From Gammaproteobacteria bacterium (GTDB lineage: Bacteria; Pseudomonadota; Gammaproteobacteria; GCF-002020875): a stretch of DNA of 6,438 nucleotides. The notes beneath the pieces were generated by a model. It was not told where the DNA came from. It did no database searches and was given only the letters and a program-made list of their open reading frames with translations. Position 1 is the stretch's first letter. The number at the start of each line of letters is the position of its first letter. Positions 1 to 6,438 of the stretch are shown piece after piece. Position numbers and translations under genes: made by a program. The stretch spans positions 1 through 6,438 of the forward strand of contig JABHIC010000220.1 in assembly GCA_018671205.1 (NCBI GenBank), read 5' to 3'.

Positions 1-1342
1 GATTAGCCACCGCACCATAGTGGCTGCGTCCCTGGTCGATAAATATCATTGCGGCATCAATTTTTCCCAGCATCGCCTCCCCCTCACTCTGGGTATCAAT
101 CTTCTCGATGTCACGCAGAATCATCCCCAACGCATTGGTCGGATCATCCATATCAAAATGGTCCATCTCAACCTTGGAGGTATCGTGCACCACCAGCCCC
201 AGTGCGGGAGCCCCACCCCTCGTACTCAGTGAGATAGAGCCATCATCCCCCGCCTCGGAGACAATGGTCAGCTTCTGCGTTGTCGCATCAAAAGAGGTGT
301 CCGCCCCGTCGATGGCCCCATTCAGGTAGTATCCCCACTCCACAGCGGGTCGCACATATTCAGGAAGTGTAATCTCGACCGGTTGCTGACCATCCACCGA
401 AAAGGAGAGCTGACGTTCTGCCTCAGGGATACCAATCAGCGAAATCACCTTGTCCTGTCCCGTTGCACCAACTGCCGAGGGGATAATCGATAATTTTCCA
501 AGATCACTCCCAACCACCAGCATCTTCACAGAGGAGTCCGCCTCTGTGCTGTCAGAGAGAAAAGCAAAACGGTTCAATGTCTCATCATAATAGACCTTTA
601 CACTTTTATCCTCTGCAACCAGCGCGGGGTCATCATTGATCTGCTGCTGCAGGGTTGCGGCCCATTCCGCAGGAGTTTGAGTCCCCGGATTCAGTGCAAT
701 GGGGCTCAATGCAATTCCATCAATCTCTATCTCAAAGGTTCGGTCATCTGCCACCCCAATCGTATATTCATCCTCTCCCCCTGAGCCGGTCAGCCCCACA
801 CCGGTATAGTATCCACGAATCTCTGTCTCTAGCGGAAGACTGTCCACCGAGTGGTGCAGTGTCAGGTCGGAGTAGTTCCCACCGACATGAAGATCAATGG
901 TCTGCTGCAGCTGATCATCAGGACGATTAATCACCGGAATACCATTGAAAACCGTATCATTAATGACCCCCTTGATCTGTCCTTGCAATACGGAAAACTC
1001 GACCTGCATGCTATCCCGATCATCATCAGAAAAACTCTTGGAGGTACTCTGTAGAGAGAGCTCTCTCATCCGCTGCAATACATTGGTGATATCCCCCATG
1101 GCCTGGTCGGCAACCTGACTCATGGTAATCCCGTCGTTTGAGTTACGAACAGTTTGCGTATAGCCGGTAATCTGGGCACTCGCTTTATGCATCAGTGCCA
1201 CACCAGCGGCATCATCTGCCGCCCGATTGATCCGCGCACCCGAGGTGATCCGCTCCATCGTCCGCTCTTCTGTACGCTCGACCAGATTCATCTCTCTCTG
1301 CGCATAGATAGAAAACATATTGGTATTGATAACGGAAGACAC
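1..1342 (-). CDS. fliC: Flagellin, C-terminus cut by window edge
   Basis: Structural subunit of the flagellar filament, exported by the flagellar type III system and polymerised outside the cell. The frame is open for 447 codons from GTG to the left edge. Residues 1-130 form the conserved N-terminal D0/D1 region: INTNM at 5-9, AQREMNL at 14-20, ITSGARINRAADDAAG at 32-47, VRNSNDGI at 65-72 and ITNVLQRMRELSLQS at 85-99, all close to the flagellin pattern. Residues about 130-400 are the variable middle (D2/D3) and contain two Flagellin_IN-like units (about 201-275 and 310-373). From about 403 the C-terminal D1 helix begins, and GRSHYGAVAN (438-447) matches the family's R-x-x-GAxxN element. Family knowledge suggests roughly 45 more residues lie outside. 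The GTG at 1342 is chosen because AGGAG (1354-1350) sits 7 nt upstream and the protein then begins at the usual distance from INTN; Met9 would be too late. A sigma-54-type promoter lies upstream. The hook-associated protein FlgL is less likely given the INTNM start. Which flagellin paralogue this is cannot be told. Confidence 0.93.
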   Translation of the reverse strand, partial: MSSVINTNMFSIYAQREMNLVERTEERTMERITSGARINRAADDAAGVALMHKASAQITGYTQTVRNSNDGITMSQVADQAMGDITNVLQRMRELSLQSTSKSFSDDDRDSMQVEFSVLQGQIKGVINDTVFNGIPVINRPDDQLQQTIDLHVGGNYSDLTLHHSVDSLPLETEIRGYYTGVGLTGSGGEDEYTIGVADDRTFEIEIDGIALSPIALNPGTQTPAEWAATLQQQINDDPALVAEDKSVKVYYDETLNRFAFLSDSTEADSSVKMLVVGSDLGKLSIIPSAVGATGQDKVISLIGIPEAERQLSFSVDGQQPVEITLPEYVRPAVEWGYYLNGAIDGADTSFDATTQKLTIVSEAGDDGSISLSTRGGAPALGLVVHDTSKVEMDHFDMDDPTNALGMILRDIEKIDTQSEGEAMLGKIDAAMIFIDQGRSHYGAVAN

Positions 1343-1402
1343 TATCTTTCTCCTATTGGATTATCCTGGCCACACCCAACTAAAGAGTGCTGCGAAAAAT
1401 AA

Positions 1403-1420
1403 TGCAAAATACGTGCCTAA
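1403..1420 (-). promoter_or_regulatory. Sigma-54 (RpoN) -24/-12 promoter for flagellin
   Basis: Minus-strand sequence TTAGGCACGTATTTTGCA matches the RpoN consensus TGGCACG-N4-TTGC(A/T) except for A in place of the T before GG. GG is at 1417-1416 and GC at 1405-1404, with exactly the required 10 nt between them. Predicted transcription starts near 1392, giving an untranslated leader of about 50 nt before the flagellin GTG at 1342. RpoN control of flagellar genes, including some flagellins, is well known in Gammaproteobacteria and other groups. The promoter lies in the 118-bp gap (1343-1460) after the zinc-ribbon-like gene. I see no convincing terminator in that gap, so readthrough from upstream is also possible. 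No activator site (FlrC/FleQ type) could be identified. Confidence 0.75.
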
Positions 1421-1460
1421 CGTACCGAATAAACCAACTCACCGATTAATACTGTTACGG

Positions 1461-2024
1461 CTACCCCTCAACAATATAGCTGTAGCGCCACAACAGACCA
1501 CTCTGCTGCTGAAGCTGATCGAGCAGTCGGTCTGAGGGGATCGCCTCCCCCTCAAAAATATTCCACAGTGAGATACGGGTAGATGAGAGGGCCGCAGTTT
1601 TTCGCCATGCCACCGACAGAGCCTTCGAGTCACAGCCGCAGTGGCCACAATAGATCAGCAGCTCTTTTCTCTTATCCTGTTTAACGACAGGTGGAACTTC
1701 AAGCCGCTTTTTACACGAGGGACAGGCCGCCTTTAGGTTGCTTCCTGTAATTAGCTCGCAGTACGGGGTGGATTCCCGCTGAAGATAACAGAATGGCTGC
1801 TCTGGATGGTGAATAGAGGGGGTCAACTCAACCGAGGGGGAACAACCAAGAAATAGAAAAGCATCAAAAAACCCCTCACCAACCTGGTACCCCTCTCTCT
1901 CCAGATCAGCGGGAAGTGGCTGCGCAATGATGGACTGCTGCTGGAGTAATTTCAGCAGGGGTTGCAACGCAAGCTCCAACAGGGGGTCAACAGGGTAGAG
2001 GATCAGGCGACTCTGCCCATTCAT
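1461..2024 (-). CDS. Uncharacterised protein with zinc-ribbon-like CxxC pairs
   Basis: I do not recognise a characterised family for this 187-residue protein. The N-terminal part (about 1-45) is leucine- and glutamine-rich (PLLELALQPLLKLLQQQ at 14-30) and probably helical. It is followed by GFFDAFLFLGCSPSVELTPS (51-70). C101-P-S-C104 and C126-G-H-C129, with C131 adjacent, form a CxxC-x21-CxxC pattern typical of a zinc ribbon; further cysteines are at 61, 79 and 89. The C-terminal part (about 135-187) is WRKTAALSSTRISLWNIFEG-like sequence with no motif I know. There is no signal peptide or membrane segment, so a cytoplasmic protein is inferred. The ATG at 2024 directly follows the glmU TAA with no spacer, and the only purine-rich stretch is far upstream, so translation is probably coupled to glmU termination. 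Zinc binding is an inference from cysteine spacing, and no function is assigned. Confidence 0.85.
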   Translation of the reverse strand: MNGQSRLILYPVDPLLELALQPLLKLLQQQSIIAQPLPADLEREGYQVGEGFFDAFLFLGCSPSVELTPSIHHPEQPFCYLQRESTPYCELITGSNLKAACPSCKKRLEVPPVVKQDKRKELLIYCGHCGCDSKALSVAWRKTAALSSTRISLWNIFEGEAIPSDRLLDQLQQQSGLLWRYSYIVEG

Positions 2025-3401
2025 TTATATTTTTTTGGGGCGCTTCCACCCTTTGAGACTCAGCTGTCTGGCTCGACTCAGGGTGAGTTGATCGGCAGGT
2101 GCCGTTTTGACGATGGTTGAACCGGCACCGATAGTGGCCCCCGCCTCCACCTCAACCGGAGCGACCAACTGGGTGTCTGAGCCGATAAAGGCATCGTCAC
2201 CAATGGTGGTACGGTGCTTATTGGCCCCGTCATAGTTACAGGTGATCACCCCAGCCCCAATATTGACCCGAGCACCAATGGTACTGTCCCCCACATAACT
2301 GAGGTGGTTCACCTTGGAGCCTGTGGCCACCTGTGCATTCTTCAACTCAACAAAGTTACCAATGTGATTTGAGCGCAGGAGTTGAGTACCGGGACGGATA
2401 CGGGCAAAAGGGCCTACACGGCAGTCTGGACCAATCTCGGCAGAGTCAACCACCGTATTGGAAAGAATCTCGGTATTGGACTCAATCACCGCATTACGGA
2501 TATGGCAGTTACTACCAATTTTCACCCCATCGCCCAGAGTGACTTCTCCCTCAAAAATCACATTAATGTCAATAGTGACATCCTCTCCGGTCACCAGACT
2601 ACCCCGTAGATCAAAACGGGAGGGGTCCATCAGGGTGACCCCACGACGCATTAATTCATCGGCCTGCTGCTGCTGGTAGAGACGCTCCAGTTGAGCCAGT
2701 TGCAGACGGTCATTGACCCCCTGTACCTCCTCTCTGGTTGAGGCTGAGACGGTAACCACCTCAACCCCTTCCCTCACTGCCATCTCTACAATATCGGTAA
2801 GATAGAACTCCCCCTGTGCATTGTCGCTCTCCAGTGCATCGACCCAGGCTCTGAGCTGTTGTGTTGTGACAGCAAGGATACCGGTATTGACCTCATTCAC
2901 CTCCAACTCTTCTGCTGTGGCATCTTTCTGCTCCACAATGCGGGCCACTCGCCCCTTGCCATCACGGATAATGCGGCCATAACCGGCGGGGTTTTGCAGT
3001 GTAACCGTCAGTAGTGAGAAGCCACTCGTCCTGCTCTGCTCCAGCAGGGTAGTCAGTGTCTTGGTCTTAATCAATGGCACATCCCCGTAGAGCACCAGTA
3101 CTGTCCCCTCCATCTCCATCTCTGCAAGCGCCTGCCCGACAGCATGTCCTGTCCCCAACTGCTCTGTTTGCAGTACCCAGGAGAGTTCCAGCTCACTTAG
3201 CTGCCGTGGCACCTGCTCTCCACCGTAACCATAGACTACCTGGATAGCGTTGGGTTGAAGTTGGCTGGCGGTCTCGACCACATGTTGTAGCAGGGGGATG
3301 CCTGCCAATGGATGGAGTACCTTGGGTAGTACGGAGCGCATCCGTGTCCCCTTCCCTGCAGCAAGAATGACCACAGAAAGCGGTGCTTGAACGGGAGTCA
3401 C
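2025..3401 (-). CDS. glmU: Bifunctional GlmU: GlcN-1-P acetyltransferase / GlcNAc-1-P uridyltransferase
   Basis: Cytoplasmic enzyme that acetylates glucosamine-1-phosphate with acetyl-CoA, then joins the product to UTP to make UDP-GlcNAc for peptidoglycan and lipopolysaccharide. The 458 residues match the usual length (E. coli 456). The N-terminal Rossmann-like pyrophosphorylase domain shows LAAGKGTRM (13-21), LPKVLH (25-30, K27), YGDVPL (105-110, metal-binding D107) and GVNDRLQLAQLE (228-239, N230). The left-handed beta-helix of hexapeptide repeats starts near 253. Acetyltransferase residues are present: R336 in RIRPG, K354 in VELKNA, catalytic H366 in VNHLSYVGD and N389-Y390 in CNYDG. Numbering equivalence to E. 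coli R333, K351 and H363 is by eye. The start is GTG at 3401: an in-frame TAG lies at 3416-3414 and no ATG or TTG occurs before the SVVILAAG strand. Only a weak GAAG precedes it. The gene follows the ATP synthase genes as in E. coli, but a SlyD-like gene and a strong palindrome intervene, and glmS is not the next gene. Confidence 0.98.
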   Translation of the reverse strand: MTPVQAPLSVVILAAGKGTRMRSVLPKVLHPLAGIPLLQHVVETASQLQPNAIQVVYGYGGEQVPRQLSELELSWVLQTEQLGTGHAVGQALAEMEMEGTVLVLYGDVPLIKTKTLTTLLEQSRTSGFSLLTVTLQNPAGYGRIIRDGKGRVARIVEQKDATAEELEVNEVNTGILAVTTQQLRAWVDALESDNAQGEFYLTDIVEMAVREGVEVVTVSASTREEVQGVNDRLQLAQLERLYQQQQADELMRRGVTLMDPSRFDLRGSLVTGEDVTIDINVIFEGEVTLGDGVKIGSNCHIRNAVIESNTEILSNTVVDSAEIGPDCRVGPFARIRPGTQLLRSNHIGNFVELKNAQVATGSKVNHLSYVGDSTIGARVNIGAGVITCNYDGANKHRTTIGDDAFIGSDTQLVAPVEVEAGATIGAGSTIVKTAPADQLTLSRARQLSLKGWKRPKKI

Positions 3402-3414
3402 TGCGGCAAGCTTC

Positions 3415-3457
3415 TATAGGGCAACTCTAAAAATAGTCATTTTAGAGTTGCCCTATA
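3415..3457. repeat. Perfect 18-bp inverted repeat, 7-nt loop
   Basis: TATAGGGCAACTCTAAAA (3415-3432) and its exact reverse complement TTTTAGAGTTGCCCTATA (3440-3457) flank a 7-nt spacer (3433-3439). The element spans most of the gap between the SlyD-like gene and glmU; the SlyD-like stop codon TAG (3455-3453) lies inside the right arm and the glmU GTG is 13 nt beyond the left arm. Neither strand shows a T-tract after the stem, so it is not a canonical intrinsic terminator. Possible roles are an mRNA-stabilising or processing hairpin, a partial attenuator before glmU, or a REP/MITE-type mobile palindrome. TATA at both outer ends would fit insertion at TA, but this is inference. No second copy was seen in this window. 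Confidence 0.9.
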
Positions 3458-3944
3458 AATTTGGGTGATCCATCGCTGGATGCCCCGCCTTGATCTCTGT
3501 GGGAGTTGCATCCCGAATCTCTTTAATGGTCACCTGATAGGTGATCGTCTGACCGGCAAACGGATGTTTTTTCATCAACACAATGGAGCCATCTTTCTCG
3601 ATGCGCTGCACCATTAGGGTACCGCTCTCACCACTCTGCTCATCCTGAAAAGGGGCCTCTGCACCGACATGGCGGTACTCTGGAGGAACATCATCCTCGG
3701 CAAAGACCTTCTCAAAATCGAGATCAATAAACTGAAATCCATGCTCCTCCGGGCTCAGGGTAACAGAGACCTCATCATCGACCTCTTTCCCCTTCAGGGC
3801 TCGTTCCAGTTGAGAAAACATCTGGTTGGGAACACCATGTACATAGGCCACAGGAATATCATTGTGCTCCAGTACCTCACCCGTTGCACTGATAATCTGA
3901 TGGATAAACCAGACCGCCTTCTTCTTGGAAACTTGCTCACTCAT
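3453..3944 (-). CDS. SlyD-like FKBP-type peptidyl-prolyl cis-trans isomerase
   Basis: Predicted cytoplasmic isomerase of prolyl peptide bonds and folding chaperone, of the FKBP class with an inserted IF (insert-in-flap) domain. In the 163 residues, the FKBP strands come first (about 8-70: PVAYVHGVPNQMFSQLERAL at 31-50, KEVDDEVSVTLSPEEHG at 53-69). The IF chaperone-like segment follows (about 75-127), and the last FKBP strand is HPFAGQTITYQVTIKEIRDAT (127-147), the hallmark SlyD ending. It lacks the His/Cys-rich metal-binding tail of E. coli SlyD and ends PAMDHPNL. The usual acidic D-E-S element after the first strand is replaced by LEHND (25-29), so isomerase activity may be altered. The ATG at 3944 is 9 bp after the atpC stop, with no good SD close by; GGAG lies about 15 nt upstream at the end of atpC, suggesting translational coupling. 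The stop codon is embedded in the palindrome at 3415-3457. Family assignment is firm; partners are unknown. Confidence 0.92.
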   Translation of the reverse strand: MSEQVSKKKAVWFIHQIISATGEVLEHNDIPVAYVHGVPNQMFSQLERALKGKEVDDEVSVTLSPEEHGFQFIDLDFEKVFAEDDVPPEYRHVGAEAPFQDEQSGESGTLMVQRIEKDGSIVLMKKHPFAGQTITYQVTIKEIRDATPTEIKAGHPAMDHPNL

Positions 3945-3953
3945 GGTTGGACA

Positions 3954-4379
3954 TTAGACTCCAGAGCGTTTACGAATGCGGTCAATGGCCTGTAGATGTG
4001 CCGCTGCCTGTACCAGCTCCGCCTGCGCCGTGGCATAGTCAATCGTGGCCTGCTTATCCAGCATCGCCGCCTCGGCACGATTTTTTGCCTGAATAACCGC
4101 GGCCTCGTCCAGATCTGTCGCACGAACCGCTGTATCGGCCAAAATGGTCACTACATGGGGCTGAACCTCCAGTAATCCACCAGAGATAAAGAAGTCCTGC
4201 TCCTCCCCTCCCGGCTGCTGCACCCGTACCTCTCCCGGCTTCATTCGGGTCAACATGGGCGCATGGCGGGGGGCGATACCCACTTCACCCATCTCAGCGG
4301 GGGCATAGATCATCTCAGCCATGCCGGAGAAGATCGCTTTCTCGGCACTGACGATATCGACATGTACGGTCATACTCAT
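3954..4379 (-). CDS. atpC: F1Fo ATP synthase subunit epsilon
   Basis: Epsilon subunit of the F1 central stalk; it binds gamma and the c-ring and can inhibit ATP hydrolysis through its C-terminal helices. The 141 residues match the usual length (E. coli 139). The N-terminal beta-sandwich (about 1-87) contains VDIVSAEKAIFSG (7-19), GEVGIAPRHAPMLTRMKPG (31-49) and SGGLLEVQP (66-74). ILADTAVRATDLDEA (79-93) leads into two C-terminal helices rich in Ala, Glu and Gln (about 90-138). ATG at 4379 is preferred over the second in-frame ATG at 4373 because AGAGGAAG lies about 6-13 nt upstream and the resulting MSMTVHVD matches the E. coli MAMTYHLD start. It follows atpD by 41 bp and precedes the SlyD-like gene by 9 bp, as part of the atp operon. 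Confidence 0.98.
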   Translation of the reverse strand: MSMTVHVDIVSAEKAIFSGMAEMIYAPAEMGEVGIAPRHAPMLTRMKPGEVRVQQPGGEEQDFFISGGLLEVQPHVVTILADTAVRATDLDEAAVIQAKNRAEAAMLDKQATIDYATAQAELVQAAAHLQAIDRIRKRSGV

Positions 4380-4420
4380 AATGATCTTCCTCTTGCTTGG
4401 GGGCTATTTTGGCGCTTCTG

Positions 4421-5840
<1,420 letters not shown>

Positions 5841-5866
5841 TATCAACTCCTCATCACCGCAGCGCT

Positions 5867-6438
5867 TCAAACCGCGGCAGCACCACCAACAATATCGGCC
5901 AGTTCTGAGGTAATCGCGGTCTGCCTGGCCTTGTTATAGACCAGTTCAAGCTCATTAATCAGGTCGCCCGCGTTATCGGATGCACTCTTCATCGCCACCA
6001 TTCTGGCAGACATCTCACAGGCTATATTCTCAACCACCCCCTGGTAGACAATGGACTCTACATAACGCTGTAGCAGGGTATCCATCACCGGTTTCGCCTC
6101 TGGCTCATAAATATAGTCCCAGTGATGACCAAACTCCTTACTGTCATCCTGCTCCAGTGGCAAAACCTGTCGCACAGTAGGTTGCTGGGTCATGGTATTG
6201 ATAAACTGGTTGTAGACCACATAGAGACGATCAATCTGCCCCTTTTCATAGCTATCCAGCATCGCTTTCACCGCCCCAATCAATCGACCCATCTCGGGCT
6301 GGTCCCCCAGCTGAGAGACCTCAGAGACCAAATGACTGCCCAGCCTCCGCAGAAAACCAAGTGCCTTGCTGCCGATGGCAGTGTAGTCGATCTCGACCCC
6401 ACTATCGTGCTGCTTTTTTACCTCTTTGATGGTCTCAC
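5867..6438 (-). CDS. atpG: F1Fo ATP synthase subunit gamma, N-terminus outside window
   Basis: Rotor shaft of F1, turning inside the alpha3-beta3 ring and coupling c-ring rotation to catalysis. The last 189 codons are visible, entering at the right edge and ending in TGA at 5869-5867. Roughly the first 100 residues of a protein usually near 290 are missing. Visible hallmarks are [36 protein letters not shown] and [20 protein letters not shown]. The C-terminal signature [20 protein letters not shown], then [20 protein letters not shown], then [15 protein letters not shown] inserts into the catalytic head. An internal TTG at 6331 is not the start, because conserved gamma sequence continues upstream to the edge. 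The atpG-atpD-atpC order supports operon membership. E. coli AtpG aligns well by eye across the whole visible part. Confidence 0.97.
   Translation of the reverse strand, partial: ETIKEVKKQHDSGVEIDYTAIGSKALGFLRRLGSHLVSEVSQLGDQPEMGRLIGAVKAMLDSYEKGQIDRLYVVYNQFINTMTQQPTVRQVLPLEQDDSKEFGHHWDYIYEPEAKPVMDTLLQRYVESIVYQGVVENIACEMSARMVAMKSASDNAGDLINELELVYNKARQTAITSELADIVGGAAAV

Noticed and set aside
655..1054. Two overlapping plus-strand open frames (91 and 67 codons)
   Set aside because: Both are antisense to the continuous flagellin frame, which has clear conserved motifs.
1361..1390. Sigma-28-like flagellin promoter (TTTAGTT ... GCCAGGATAA)
   Set aside because: The -10 part has two extra bases compared with GCCGATAA and the spacing is poor; the sigma-54 element nearby is a much better match.
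3415..3457. Palindrome as a standard rho-independent terminator
   Set aside because: No run of T follows the stem in either direction, so it is listed as an inverted repeat of unknown function.
3937..3954. Five-codon ORF (MSNHE) overlapping the atpC stop and the SlyD-like start
   Set aside because: It has GGAG 4 nt upstream, but it is too short to support by itself and could arise by chance.
3669..3995. 108-codon plus-strand open frame over the SlyD-like gene and the end of atpC
   Set aside because: It is antisense to two recognised genes, crosses their junction and shows no protein-like motif.
6331..6333. TTG at 6331 as the start of atpG
   Set aside because: Conserved gamma-subunit sequence ([13 protein letters not shown]) continues upstream in frame to the window edge.

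Overview
The window is a bacterial chromosomal segment in which every supported gene lies on the minus strand, so the biological reading order runs from the right edge to the left. AtpD, AtpC, AtpG and GlmU all closely resemble the Escherichia coli versions. The order atpG-atpD-atpC followed by glmU is the classical gammaproteobacterial arrangement. Together these suggest a flagellated gammaproteobacterium or close relative with roughly balanced base composition. I cannot name a genus from the sequence.

Region by region, right to left: (1) 6438-3954 is the distal part of the F1Fo ATP synthase operon: the C-terminal two thirds of the gamma subunit (atpG, cut by the window edge), a 72-bp gap holding a possible 13-codon ORF, the complete beta subunit (atpD) and the complete epsilon subunit (atpC). 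(2) 3944-3453 is a SlyD-type FKBP peptidyl-prolyl isomerase, 9 bp after atpC. (3) At 3415-3457 a perfect 18-bp inverted repeat with a 7-nt loop fills most of the slyD-like/glmU gap and contains the isomerase stop codon. (4) 3401-2025 is glmU, the bifunctional UDP-GlcNAc synthesis enzyme, starting at GTG. (5) 2024-1461 is an unrecognised 187-residue protein with a CxxC...CxxC zinc-ribbon-like pattern; its ATG directly follows the glmU stop codon. (6) A 118-bp gap carries a close match to a sigma-54 (-24/-12) promoter. (7) 1342-1 is a flagellin gene, complete at its N-terminus and cut by the left edge about where its C-terminal D1/D0 helix begins.

Functionally, the right part makes the catalytic head and central stalk of ATP synthase, then a folding helper, then the cell-wall and lipopolysaccharide precursor UDP-GlcNAc. 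Close spacing suggests one long transcript, possibly modulated by the hairpin before glmU. The flagellin gene looks like a separate unit with its own RpoN-dependent promoter, although no convincing terminator separates it from the upstream genes.

I see no CRISPR array, tRNA, rRNA, complete insertion sequence or defence system, and no clear evidence of a wholly new system. The most interesting items are the perfect palindrome over the isomerase stop codon, the small ORF before atpD, the sigma-54-controlled flagellin with a possible leader hairpin and internally repeated middle domain, and the uncharacterised zinc-ribbon-like protein. No gene-free stretch exceeds 300 bases.
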